DNA of 64,000 nucleotides from Gerris lacustris. Its lineage: Eukaryota > Arthropoda > Insecta > Hemiptera > Gerridae. The translations under genes and the position numbers were made by a program. The stretch spans positions 11,906,271 to 11,970,270 of the forward strand of contig OX578280.1 in the NCBI GenBank assembly GCA_951217055.1. The letters run 5' to 3'. Numbering within the stretch: the stretch's first letter is position 1; every line of letters begins with the position of its first letter. Shown here piece by piece: positions 11,565 to 20,716 of the stretch. The notes under the pieces were generated by a model, which ran no database searches, had not been told where the DNA came from, and saw only the letters and a list, made by a program, of their open reading frames with translations.

Positions 11565-12640
11565 TTTAAACAAGTAAGGCGTGCTTCACGTAAGTACGTG
11601 GGGCGTCACTAAGAACTTTTTTTAGTCGCCCGCCATATTGGCCGCCATCTTGAAAATATTATGTGTGAAATTTTAATAGTTGCATATCCTTTTTCTTATA
11701 GTCCACAGGCCACCATAACAAGTGAGTCGCTGATTGATAAAGTTTTCTTACCTTATGGAATCGCTTATTTATGCCTTGTCCACCGATGAATTGGGTATAT
11801 GGCAACTGGGCGCTGGGCCATTTCTTTTTTGTTGACATGCCAAACTTGCCCTTCTGCGGAAACATTGAAAAGAGATAGATAAAGTTTTGATTTTCACAGG
11901 ATCGTTTAATTAAATTATTTAAAAAACAGTGGTAAAGGTGGCCACCGATATGAGTGGGCCGTTTTCTTTTTAACGTCCCCGAAGAGCGATATGTTTGGGG
12001 CTGTGGACACCCCAAACGGCCCACTCTTATCGGTGGCCAACTTTACCACTGTTTTTTAAATAATTTAATTAAACGATCCTGTGAAAATCAAAACTTTATC
12101 TATCTCTTTAAGAGATTTCTATTTAGGGTCTTCAGGGGTATAATTTTTTTGGCAATATTTCGTCCTTTATTGGGTTTATCTATCTCTTTTCAATGTTCCC
12201 GCAGAAGGGCAAGTTTGGCATGTCAACAAAAAAGAAATGGCCCAGCGCCCAGTTGCCATATACCCAATTCATCGGTGGACACGGCATAAATAAGCGATTC
12301 CATAAGGTAAGAAAACTTTATCAATCAGCGACTAACTTCTTATGGTGGCCTGTGGACTATTAATTTCAAGACCTTTAAATTGATATATATATATAACATA
12401 TCTTGGTGACTAAAAACTTTATTTTTTAGTCGCCCACCATATTGGCCGCCATCTTGAAAATATTAAGTGTGAAAAATCCAAAATTGTCCAGTTGTCTCAA
12501 ATGCCGAGATGTAACCTGTGTGCCGAATTTCATGTTCCTAGCTATAGTAGTTTATGAATTAAAACAAGCAACGGACAGACAGACAGAAAGAGCCGTTATA
12601 TAAGGTATCTTTTTGTACTTTGTACAGAAACCTAAAAGCA
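11565..12640 (+). repeat. Interspersed repeat family Z, copy 2, split by an inverted duplication
   Basis: The outer parts (11565-11695 and 12362-12640) match copy 1 at 7090-7620: 'cacgtaagtacgtgggg', 'ccgccatcttgaaaatatta', a cagacagacag run and 'tacagaaac'. The middle is replaced by the palindrome at 11696-12361. Confidence 0.7.
11696..12361. repeat. Inverted duplication of a captured exon
   Basis: The arms 11696-11985 (- strand) and about 12005-12361 (+ strand) differ by only a few bases over their last ~180 bp. Each contains a ~100-nt open stretch preceded by a pyrimidine-rich tract with cgcag and followed by AAG|gtaaga, as in an exon. It encodes KGKFGMSTKKKWPSAQLPYT and continues to GINKRFHK. 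The + copy has an extra ~80 bp in its presumed intron. I do not recognise the protein. A transcript across the locus would fold into a long near-perfect hairpin. Confidence 0.75.
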
Positions 12641-13342
12641 CCATCAATAGGCACTACTTAAACAATACAGTGTTGCCTACGGAACGGACCCTCACTTTGT
12701 GCTGGCTAGCACACACTTGACCTGTTTATTTACTTTTATGTTGAGTGTGATAAGTGATGAGACCGAAAAAGCGTTTCTTTCCCTTCATGTTCCTTAGGTG
12801 ATACCAAAATAATAAATTCCATTAAGAAATTTTGATGTTTTGTTGAATATTGATATGGTCCCACACTCATAATAATTCTATTCATGTAAGAAAAAAGCAT
12901 GACAGACTGAAAATAAAAGTAGGGAAAATTAAATGAATTAGAAAAAAAAATTGTAAAACATAAATTAATTACCTACACTTTAGAATTTGAGAAAGCTATG
13001 TGCCACACTAATTGGCAGATTATTTTAACAAGGTATTTTAAAATGCTTCAAGAAATGATAACATCACAATCCAAAATGATCTTATCTATCTACGAGTATA
13101 TCCATATTCGAGAAATTCCACAGGTCCCTTATTCAATCACACTAATCCTTTAGCCCAATCCAATCCTGGTATCCCACCGCCTGGGAAGCCAGTGGTCCAA
13201 ATATCTACTAAATATTGGATTACTTATTAATAATAATAAGGGGCAAACTTATTTAGGAACGCAGCAGCGTTCCGCCCCCCCCCCCCCCCCCCCCCCAAGT
13301 CAAAAAGACAAAATTTCACAAAAGATGCCAGTGTATATATAC
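12641..13342. other. Intergenic, no gene seen; homopolymer C run
   Basis: AT-rich sequence with the end of repeat Y1 (to about 12730). There is a long run of C at about 13277-13297. No ORF or repeat structure I can support. Confidence 0.4.
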
Positions 13343-14325
13343 TGTAGGTGCAGCGCCGGTGCTACATTTTTGGCCGCCACAGGCAAGGCGGCTTTTGGCC
13401 GCCCCATTGAAATAGGAATTTTTTTTACCGGGGGGGGGGGGGGAGTGGGAGAAGGGTGATTTTTGGGGCTTTCATACATTTATGTGTTTGGGTTATTACA
13501 CAAAAAATAACTGGAAAGGTTCAAATTTTTGTGTTGGGTTCTTTGGGAATAAAGAAAATTTAACGACCTCCAGGGAAAGTCAGACAAACGCAAGAAATTA
13601 TAATTGTTCTTGGTTTGGTTTCGCCTTGGACCCTAAAAATGGATATTTCTAGAGATTATGCAAATTAATCAAAAATGGCCTATAAGTTGGGAAGCTTTAA
13701 TATTTCACTATTTAATCTAAAATATTACTATTTTAAGTTGGTAAAAATAGTATTGATATTGATATTATAAAAAAATTGCCCTAAACTGTCACTGGGACAT
13801 GGCTATGCAACTGAATTTTGGAATGTCTAAAATTTTATAATATTAATATCATCTAAGGAAAAAATTATAATATTTAAATATAATCATACATAAATTAATT
13901 TTTTTTCTGGGGCCCTAAAATTTTCTTGGCCCTGAAATTTTCTATGGCCATATTTTTAATATTATCCTTAGTAAACATTATATTGTGAATTATAATTAAA
14001 CACGCCTTCTCTGATACTTTATTTTAGATTAGATTAAAAAGTAAATTTTCACTAATAAGCCAACTTTTGTAACTTCGGACAGTCTCGTATTTTTTGTTCT
14101 TGAGGTATAAAAAGAATTTTCAACTATTTAAAATAACATAATTTTTCCACTTTCAATCGCCCTTACAGAGACCGAGGGCTGAACGAAGTCTATTTGCAAG
14201 TCTGACCTGACTGCTTTCTAAAATAGTCCATGGTCCATGTCACTATTATTTAGCTATGGTAGTTTTTGAGTAATAAAGTAAAGTAGGCTATTTTTAAAAA
14301 CTCAATACTAGAGGAAGATACTTCT

Positions 14326-14557
14326 TTAGATAGTTACTCCCCTATGTTGCTTTAGAATAAAAATAACTTTGACTAAATAACTATTAAGAAAAAGAGATGA
14401 TTAGTCCAATGTAGTTTGGGACAAAGGAATATCACACTTCTGTTTTTGTAAGGGAGTAACAGTCTAAAGAAGAACATTCCGTACACTTTCTTTAGATTGT
14501 TACTTCCCTCTGTTTTTTTTATAAGGAGAGTAACAATTTAAAGATGCGCCAGAGGAA
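14326..14557. mobile_element. MITE with GTTACTCCCC ends, copy 1
   Basis: It opens 'acttctttagatagttact' and closes with the inverse (agtaacaatttaaaga). Internal copies of the same motif make nested fold-backs. The central text ('gggacaaaggaatatcacac') matches the copy at 47824-48058 in reverse. It lies inside the hAT element. Confidence 0.8.
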
Positions 14558-14585
14558 GAAAGCTATAGCAGAACTGAGCTTTATA

Positions 14586-15060
14586 TTTTTACTTTCTCAC
14601 ATAATTGAGAAAGTAAAAATATTTGTGATGGGGGATGGGGCAAATATTCGATCATGAGATTTTGATGAATATTTACACGTTTTGAGGTTCTCTGAGTCCA
14701 AAAAAGCGGTATTAAAAAATGACTGTCTGTCGTTTGTGCAGACGCCTGGAGCCTAAACTACTGGGTTACTTTTTACTAAATTTGGCATACCTACAAGTTC
14801 AGAAAAATCATACCCCGAAATTAATTTTAGCTCCAAATTTGGAGCCGCTACCCCCAAAGACTCTGAAAAAAAAATTTCTCGAAAACGGTTCTGACGATTT
14901 TGATTAAAAAATTCTAAAATGGAGTGAATTCAAATACGAATCTAACAACATAAGCCGTTTTCCCTGGAAAAAAATCTAGCTCCTGAGAAAATAGCTTTAA
15001 CCGCGGAATGACAGAGGCCAGGATCAATTCCCCGCTGAGGAGAGCTTATTTTTAAATTTT
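14586..15060 (-). repeat. Repeat family W, copy 1
   Basis: It shares with 45320-45900 and 50975-51590, in opposite orientation, 'agacgcctggagcctaaact', the 'aaaacggttctgacgatttt' block, the 'ggaaaaaaatctag' block and a tRNA-like 'gatcaattccccgc' box. One end carries actttctc against gagaaagt. The ORF at 14719 is chance. Confidence 0.7.
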
Positions 15061-15699
15061 GATGAAAATGTATATCTACTAAAATTAATAAATGGAAAAC
15101 ACTGGACTAAGTAATTATGAATTCGTATATGAAAAACTTTGTCCGATTTGTCTCGAACCGATTTTTATTTCATTAGGATTAGGAGAGATACGTATAACAA
15201 TTAACAAATTAAGGTATGGGTAGAAAATATAACAGCTATAAAGGGGTAAGAAAAGAGTTAAGTGAATAAATAAATCAAGATATGAGGTATAAGGTATAAG
15301 GAAAAGACTAGGAGGGTTTCGAGAGAAATAATAATACATACATAGATAAATATATATGTACTCATGTAATAGCAAAGACAGCCGATAGTTTTTTTAGGAA
15401 TAAAAAGATATAACACCGGTGTAACCAAGAATCAACCCGAAATGCGATTAGCCCGGCTACTTAACTAAAACAGCACCTGATAAGGTATTTTATAGGGGTG
15501 TTATTACTAGGGTTCCATCTTTAATAACTGCCTACTTAGTACGGGGGTTACGCACATTATTATCGTTATGCTACTATAAATTTTGTTTTTCAATTTATAA
15601 AATAAAACAAACTGAGGGCGTCGTCGGCCGCCCCCTGAGTTTGGCCGCCACAGGCGGCCGCCTGCCCCGCCTGTGCGTAGCGCCGGCGCTGTGTAGGTG

Positions 15700-16379
15700 A
15701 CAAACTAGGGTTTTTGAGGGTCTACAGCGTGAGATACGTACAAGCTACCGGAAATTTTTTTAATATCTTTGAAGGCCGTGTCCTGTAGATCAAAATTAGA
15801 AACAAAAAGTCGAAATCGGTCAAGTAGAAGTAGAGAAAAATAGGTTTGAAAATGGTAGTTTTGATGACTTCTTATTCGCTTTTTCTTCCTTCATTTTACG
15901 TTGACGCACCTGCAGCCTAAACTACTGAACCGATTTTAATGAATTAGGGCTTTTTGTATTCTTCTAGGGCACTAGTGCATTCCCCCCTCCCCCTACAACC
16001 CCTCAATTCATTCCTACGCTGAATGTGTAGCGAGAAACCAAGCTAGCGATTAGCGAACAGTATAAAATGGGTAGAATCCAAGTAAGCGTCATACGAAGTG
16101 GTGAGCCTGACAATTATACAGAGGTACACCAGTGTGTTGTGTAGTAGTTTCGTGCTTGTCACATGACGTTTGAATTAGTTCTATTTACGAGTACACCTTT
16201 TGAACCTTTTAAACTTGGTATTATAGGTTTAGTTCAACCTTACTCTCTTGAGTTCAAGGGGGAGTAATTTGTTTATAATACATATTTCTGTTTTCTATGA
16301 TTTTATTTTATTTAGGGTAAAAAAGACTACCTTTTATTTTCAGGTTTATTAAAACACAATTTAATATTTTATTCAAAAG
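15700..16379. other. Intergenic, no gene seen
   Basis: The text 'cctaaactactgaaccgatt' near 15918 resembles the common arthropod repeat phrase also found in family W. No coding sequence or boundary can be defined. Confidence 0.35.
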
Positions 16380-17270
16380 TTTGACATTTTATTTAAATCT
16401 TCCCAGGTGTTTTCTTTCAATCCAAGCCATTTTACATATACCTTGCTTCCTTTCTTGCGTACAATTTTCTCTACTAAATAAGCGTCTGGATACTTGGCCG
16501 AAGTGAGTTTATGTTCGTAAAATGAACCCATGATGCGTTGGAAGAATGTCTTCTAATATGTTAGTTATAGGTATAGTTTTTTTAACCTCGACCACTCGGA
16601 ATATTTCAGTACTAAAATTACCCTCATAGCCTTTGGCAAAAATATTTTTATGTTTGGATATTCTCACATAATCACCCTTAGAATACTTAGGTTTTTTTAA
16701 AATTATCTTTCGTTTACTGTGAGGATTAATTGTAGTGTTGGGGGTAATCATTCGTGGTTTCACTCCAATAGTTGAATGCGTTGTGTTGTTGTATTCTTTG
16801 ATCAAGTCTGATAATATGTCTATCCATTTTTAACTACCTTGTAAAGCAAATCTCATCCACATTTTTGTTTTCAAAGTTCTGTAAAACCTTTCGACCATCG
16901 TAGCCTTAAGACCTGAATGTGTATAATAATGGTTTACTCCTCGTTGCTTTAATATTTGTTTCACATTTAAGATCAGTGTGTAAGTTAATTGGGGTGACCT
17001 CATTAAAAATTTGTTTCAACGCCTTTGCTACTTCCGTTCCTGTTTTTGTTTTGGGGGAATTGCGTAAGCGTATCGGCTATATGTGTTTATTGCTGTTAAA
17101 ATATATTTATACCCTTTGTTATCTTTAGCGTAAACATTCATTTCTACCAAATCAGCTTCAAATAGATCATTATAACCCTTGATTATAACTTTTCGTCGAG
17201 GAAAATTTTTCCTAACTTATACAATCTATTAGTCTTATACAATCTGTGCTTTAACGCTTTCCATGATTTT
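16380..17270 (-). pseudogene. Maverick/Polinton-type integrase with chromodomain, broken
   Basis: On the - strand, from 17270 downwards, the reading frames give a retroviral-type integrase core: LFEADLVEMNVYAKDNKGY (first Asp), LHTDL (second Asp) and KATMVERFYRTLK (catalytic Glu). The segment YNNTTHSTIGVKPR and a basic C-terminal segment (to 16509) follow. In another frame comes a chromodomain-like end (YLVEKIVRKKGSKVYVKWLG, about 16475-16400). Breaks: a TAA stop after FALQGS near 16831, and frameshifts near 16960 and 16520. The order integrase then chromodomain is typical of Maverick/Polinton integrases. It is a decayed copy with no visible terminal repeats. Confidence 0.8.
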
Positions 17271-17293
17271 TGATAAACTGAGGAACATCAGGT

Positions 17294-17760
17294 TTAGTTT
17301 TGTTTTATAAATGAAATAATAAAGTGGTTAGACATGAAAATAGAATGTTCTTTCCAAGTTATAACGTCATTTTTATTTTGCATATAATTAATAGTGGCAC
17401 GATCTTGTTTAGATTGTTTAGTGAGTTTGACAAAGATTCTATCTACATAAAATTTAGTGGTTGCGTCAAAACCACGCAATGGCATACTTAAATTACCAAC
17501 ACGCTTCTTTTTAAAATCTACATAATCATCTTTTACAAATTTAGTTTCAAACGAGTATTGCGCTAGTGAGTTCCTTAGGTAATTTAATGTTACAACATCT
17601 TTCATATCTTCAGGGTCTGCAACATTAACTATTCTACGGTCATGGATATTCACTATGTGTTCAGACGCAAAGTTCAAAGTGGTGGCTTCCGAACTTGTCG
17701 ATCGGCATTGTTAGACTGACTGATTTCCATATGATAACGCTAGTTTTAGTATATGATGTC
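17294..17760 (-). pseudogene. Maverick-associated ORF with fibre-like repeat motif, broken
   Basis: The reading frame of about 127 codons starts with TTG, so it has no true start; an ATG (MEISQSNN) near 17735 in another frame probably was the start, making this a frameshifted gene. It contains DRRIVNVADPEDMKDVVTLN, a motif style known from phage tail fibres and fibre-like proteins (resemblance only). It lies just upstream of the integrase on the same strand. Confidence 0.45.
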
Positions 17761-17924
17761 CAGATAGCTGAGTCTGTTGATTATACACTCTACTTCCTCT
17801 GCATGAAAATTTCCAGCTTCTTCCGAACTCGATAATAATTCCAAGCGTTTTAAAATACTAATAATATTGTTATTACTAATATATTCACTGTATGCGAGAC
17901 ATTCTCCTTTTTTAAATAGTGGAC

Positions 17925-18340
17925 CTATAATTCGGGTGTATTTACGACCTTTTTATAATTTATAGGTTTGTCTGAAGTGTAAGTTTTCTTATGTGCATTG
18001 GTCTGTTTCAATATTTGTTTGTATACATCTAACTCATATTGATCATAATTTTCTGGCCCCTTTCTAGTTAACAACTGTGTTAGTCCATCATTTATCGCAT
18101 ACTTAACATCACCATTCTTAAAATATTTTTTTCCCATTTTTATTTGAGAATCACCAATCCAATATTTTTTCCCGTCGAAACGGATACCATTAATGCGATC
18201 ACTTTGTTTTTCATCTTTAAGTAATTCTTGAATTTCACCTGTTGCTCCTATAAAGCTTGGTTCCCCGTCTGTTTGAGATTTCTTCTTATCAGTATAAACC
18301 ATTTCTTTGTTTTTATCTTTTACTTCTATATCTTCCCCGT
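17925..18340 (-). pseudogene. Maverick-associated hypothetical ORF
   Basis: This is an open frame of up to 146 codons on the - strand. Residues such as RINGIRFDGKKYWIGDSQIK and DGLTQLLTRKGPENYDQYEL recur, as far as I remember, in arthropod Maverick-like elements, but I cannot assign a function. The annotated first codons overlap a short direct repeat (18341-18560), so the natural start is uncertain. The order, this ORF then the fibre-like ORF then integrase, supports one degraded element. Confidence 0.5.
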
Positions 18341-18570
18341 ACCCATGTGTACCAATTTGGACCATTTCAGATTTATACCTTCCTGTTGTTGGTCACATTG
18401 ACCGTGCTGAATTTTGTGCGGACCAATTCAGCCATTCAGGAGGAAACCTTTGTACCCCGTACCCCTGGGTACCAATTTGGACAATTTAAGATTTATACCT
18501 TCCTGTGGTTGATCACTATGACCGTGCCGTGATTGTCTGGATCGTTTCAGCCGTTCAGGAGAAGTATGCG
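18335..18570 (+). repeat. Two-copy direct repeat of about 120 bp
   Basis: 'ccgtacccatgtgtaccaat' at 18337 recurs as 'ccgtacccctgggtaccaat' at 18458, with the following ~90 bp ('tttataccttcctgt', 'cattcagg' or 'gttcagga') also repeated. Overlapping ORFs here are chance. Confidence 0.75.
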
Positions 18571-18599
18571 TCCAAACAAATGCAAAGTGTAGTATAAGA

Positions 18600-19529
18600 G
18601 CTTCGCTTCGCTCAGCTCAATAAGTTTTTTTAAATAGAAAATTGTGAATGTGAAAAGAAACCCCAATGGTGTAAAAGGATGAAACTTATGTAGGATTGGT
18701 AATAGACTAAGTATGACCTACCATCGAGATTGATTGAGAGTAGTTATTAAGATATGCCGGTTCGCAAAAAATTAAAAACCTATCGACCTCCTGTCAGGTC
18801 CTAACTCCCTGGCATGATATTTCGACACATTTTCCATGTCTTTTTGCTTGACGGAAATTTCATCTATACTCCAAAGCTAAAACCAATCGGACTAATAATA
18901 AATCAGACGCGAGACATCTCGGAACATTACCTTACCAAATAATTTCAAAATGGTGGCAGATGTTAAGATGAAAAAATATGGAGGACTTATTGTGGCTTGG
19001 AACAACAACAATCAATTTCCATAATTGTAGTTTTGAGACAACCATGGATTGTCTGCAATCTGTGAGGAAGTTGGTTGGTTGTGATGTGAAAAATATAGCC
19101 TAGGTTAGATTTAGGGCATTGGTTATTGTTGTTCCAAGCAACAATATTTAAAATTATCCTATAGAGATGTATAATTGGTTTAAATTTCAACTTAATGGTT
19201 TAGCGTTAAATTTCCAAAGTTTAAAAGTCAATATTTTCCAAAATTACGGTAGAAATCAAAATTAAATCAATTGGAAATGTTTTCGATTGTTTACAAATTT
19301 ATAAAATGTTGCAGAAGTCACAAATTTATGATTTTCCGGGCAGCACAGCTACATGTAAGAACTGATTTTTGTATCAAGCTTCAACTCTCTAGCTCAAAAA
19401 CTGTGGGAGTTCTGTGTGACACAGACAGACAGACATCTAGCTAAAAACCACTCAAATCATCTTAAAAAACACCAAAAAAACGGACAATACCGTTGAAATA
19501 TTGATTTTTGTATTTTAAATATTGTTATA
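18600..19529. other. Intergenic with a small MITE
   Basis: About 18996-19140 is bounded by CTTGGAACAACAACAAT and its inverse (ATTGTTGTTCCAAG), a ~145-bp inverted-end element. The rest is repeat-like text with a cagacagacagacat run near 19423. No gene is seen. Confidence 0.45.
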
Positions 19530-20085
19530 CAGGGATGGGTGAAACAATCAGTGCAGTTTTGAAGGGCAATTAAAAAAAACGGCGCAACTTAGCAAAATGC
19601 AGTTTGTTATATTTGGTTCAGTAGTACATCCCATTTGTTTACTCAAGTTTTAAAGATCACATCAGCAAGATGATAGCCTCTAGCAGTGATGCACTGATGG
19701 AGGCGATTCCTTAAGCTTTCAGCTGCCTTCTTGCATATATCGACGGGAATCACGGCGATTTCCTCTCTAATTCGGGTCTTCAGTTCTTCCAAAGTGTGAG
19801 GACGATGTGTGAACACCTTTTCCTTGTGGTAGCCCCACAGGAAAGAATCACAAATGCTCAAATCCGGTGATTTCGCGGGCCACCCCAGGTCACCCCTAAG
19901 AGAGACGAGGCGCGCAAGAACGGACGTTTTCGAAAAACATGCGGATGGCGAAGCCTTGATGTCCAAACCATGGTAACAACTGAAAATGGGGTGAGTGGGC
20001 GTTCACAATGAGACCCCTACCACAAAGGAAGTAGAAGGGATGTAGTCACCCTTCCAAACTGCACTGTTTGTTTCACCCCACCCTG
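19530..20085 (-). mobile_element. Mariner-like element, internally deleted, with transposase C-terminus
   Basis: The ~30-bp ends begin CAGGGATGGGTGAAACAA and CAGGGTGGGGTGAAACAA (inverse), each flanked by TA (19528-19529 and 20086-20087). On the - strand 19966-19643 encodes the last ~100 residues of a transposase: LGWPAKSPDLSICDSFLWGY with the third catalytic Asp, then EELKTRIREEIAVIP. The N-terminal DNA-binding part and the first two Asp residues are missing. Confidence 0.9.
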
Positions 20086-20649
20086 TATGTTATTAATAAT
20101 ATTTGACATTTCACATGAATATCTCCAGGGAAAAAGCTTTGTGATGCATATCAATTGTACGTGATCTTGCTTTCCATTTAACAATTTTTCATTTCAAATC
20201 CCATAAAATCGATCTCAGAAGTCAAGAGATATTTAAAAGTGATCATGCATTCATAACGACCGTACTTCATTGCCATCATAAAATTTAATAATAATAAATA
20301 ATATATCATTAAAATTAATTTAAACCCATAAAAAACGTGTCCAGCATTTAATTTCTATAATTTATATTTTCTAACTTCAACGCGTGGGAAAAAAAAACAT
20401 TAAATGCTTTATTTCTTGAATATTATCATCGATGTTACTTGTCACACTCAATATTATTTTTAAATGGTACATATATATTTAATTGTTTGATTTTACTATT
20501 GTTATAGATTTATTACTTTCTTTAGATAACAGCTTATTATGAATAAATAGTGCTCATTTGACAGATCATTGAATATTACTTTCTTTCCTTCGAATGTGTT
20601 TGGCTTTGGAAGTCCTCAACAGAAATCTATTCTATTATATACTCTAAAT
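20086..20649. other. Upstream region of gene B
   Basis: This is the ~560 bp between the mariner element and the gene B ATG. It should contain the promoter and 5' UTR, but I see no convincing TATA box or initiator. A second upstream non-coding exon cannot be excluded. Confidence 0.4.
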
Positions 20650-20716
20650 ATGTACAATATTTTATTTGTTTCTTTAACTCTATTAGCAATCTACGAGGGA
20701 GTAAACACATTGGAGT
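20650..20716 (+). CDS. Gene B exon 1 (signal peptide)
   Basis: ATG at 20650 starts a 22-residue hydrophobic leader, [19 protein letters not shown] and three more residues. Donor GTAAAT follows at 20717. The split codon T+CT joins exon 2 in frame. The only support is reading frame, phase and the leader's fit. Confidence 0.8.

Larger units (their letters stand above)
9998..12730 (+). mobile_element. Repeat family Y, copy 1, carrying nested insertions
   Basis: It starts AGGGTCCGTAGGCAAAAGC and ends after a hairpin (tgtgct-ggct-agcaca) with CACTTGACCTG. It matches copy 2 (32071-32780) except for two insertions: about 10250-11050, containing a LINE tail, and about 11572-12632, family Z. No transposase was found. 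The terminal hairpin resembles the 3' ends of Helitron-like elements, but no CTRR terminus is present. Confidence 0.6.
13351..15691. mobile_element. Non-autonomous hAT element, 8-bp target duplication
   Basis: The ends are CAGCGCCGGTGCTA and the inverse of CAGCGCCGGCGCTA, followed by ggccgcc-rich subterminal repeats (13370-13405 and 15625-15680). Both sides are flanked by tgtaggtg (13343-13350 and 15692-15699), a perfect 8-bp duplication typical of hAT. No transposase ORF remains in 2341 bp. It contains a nested Harbinger-like MITE (14326-14557) and a W-family repeat (14586-15060). Confidence 0.9.

Noticed and set aside
17918..18340. Host gene on the minus strand
   Set aside because: Its neighbours on the same strand are a Maverick-type integrase and a second element-like ORF, so a mobile-element origin is far more likely.
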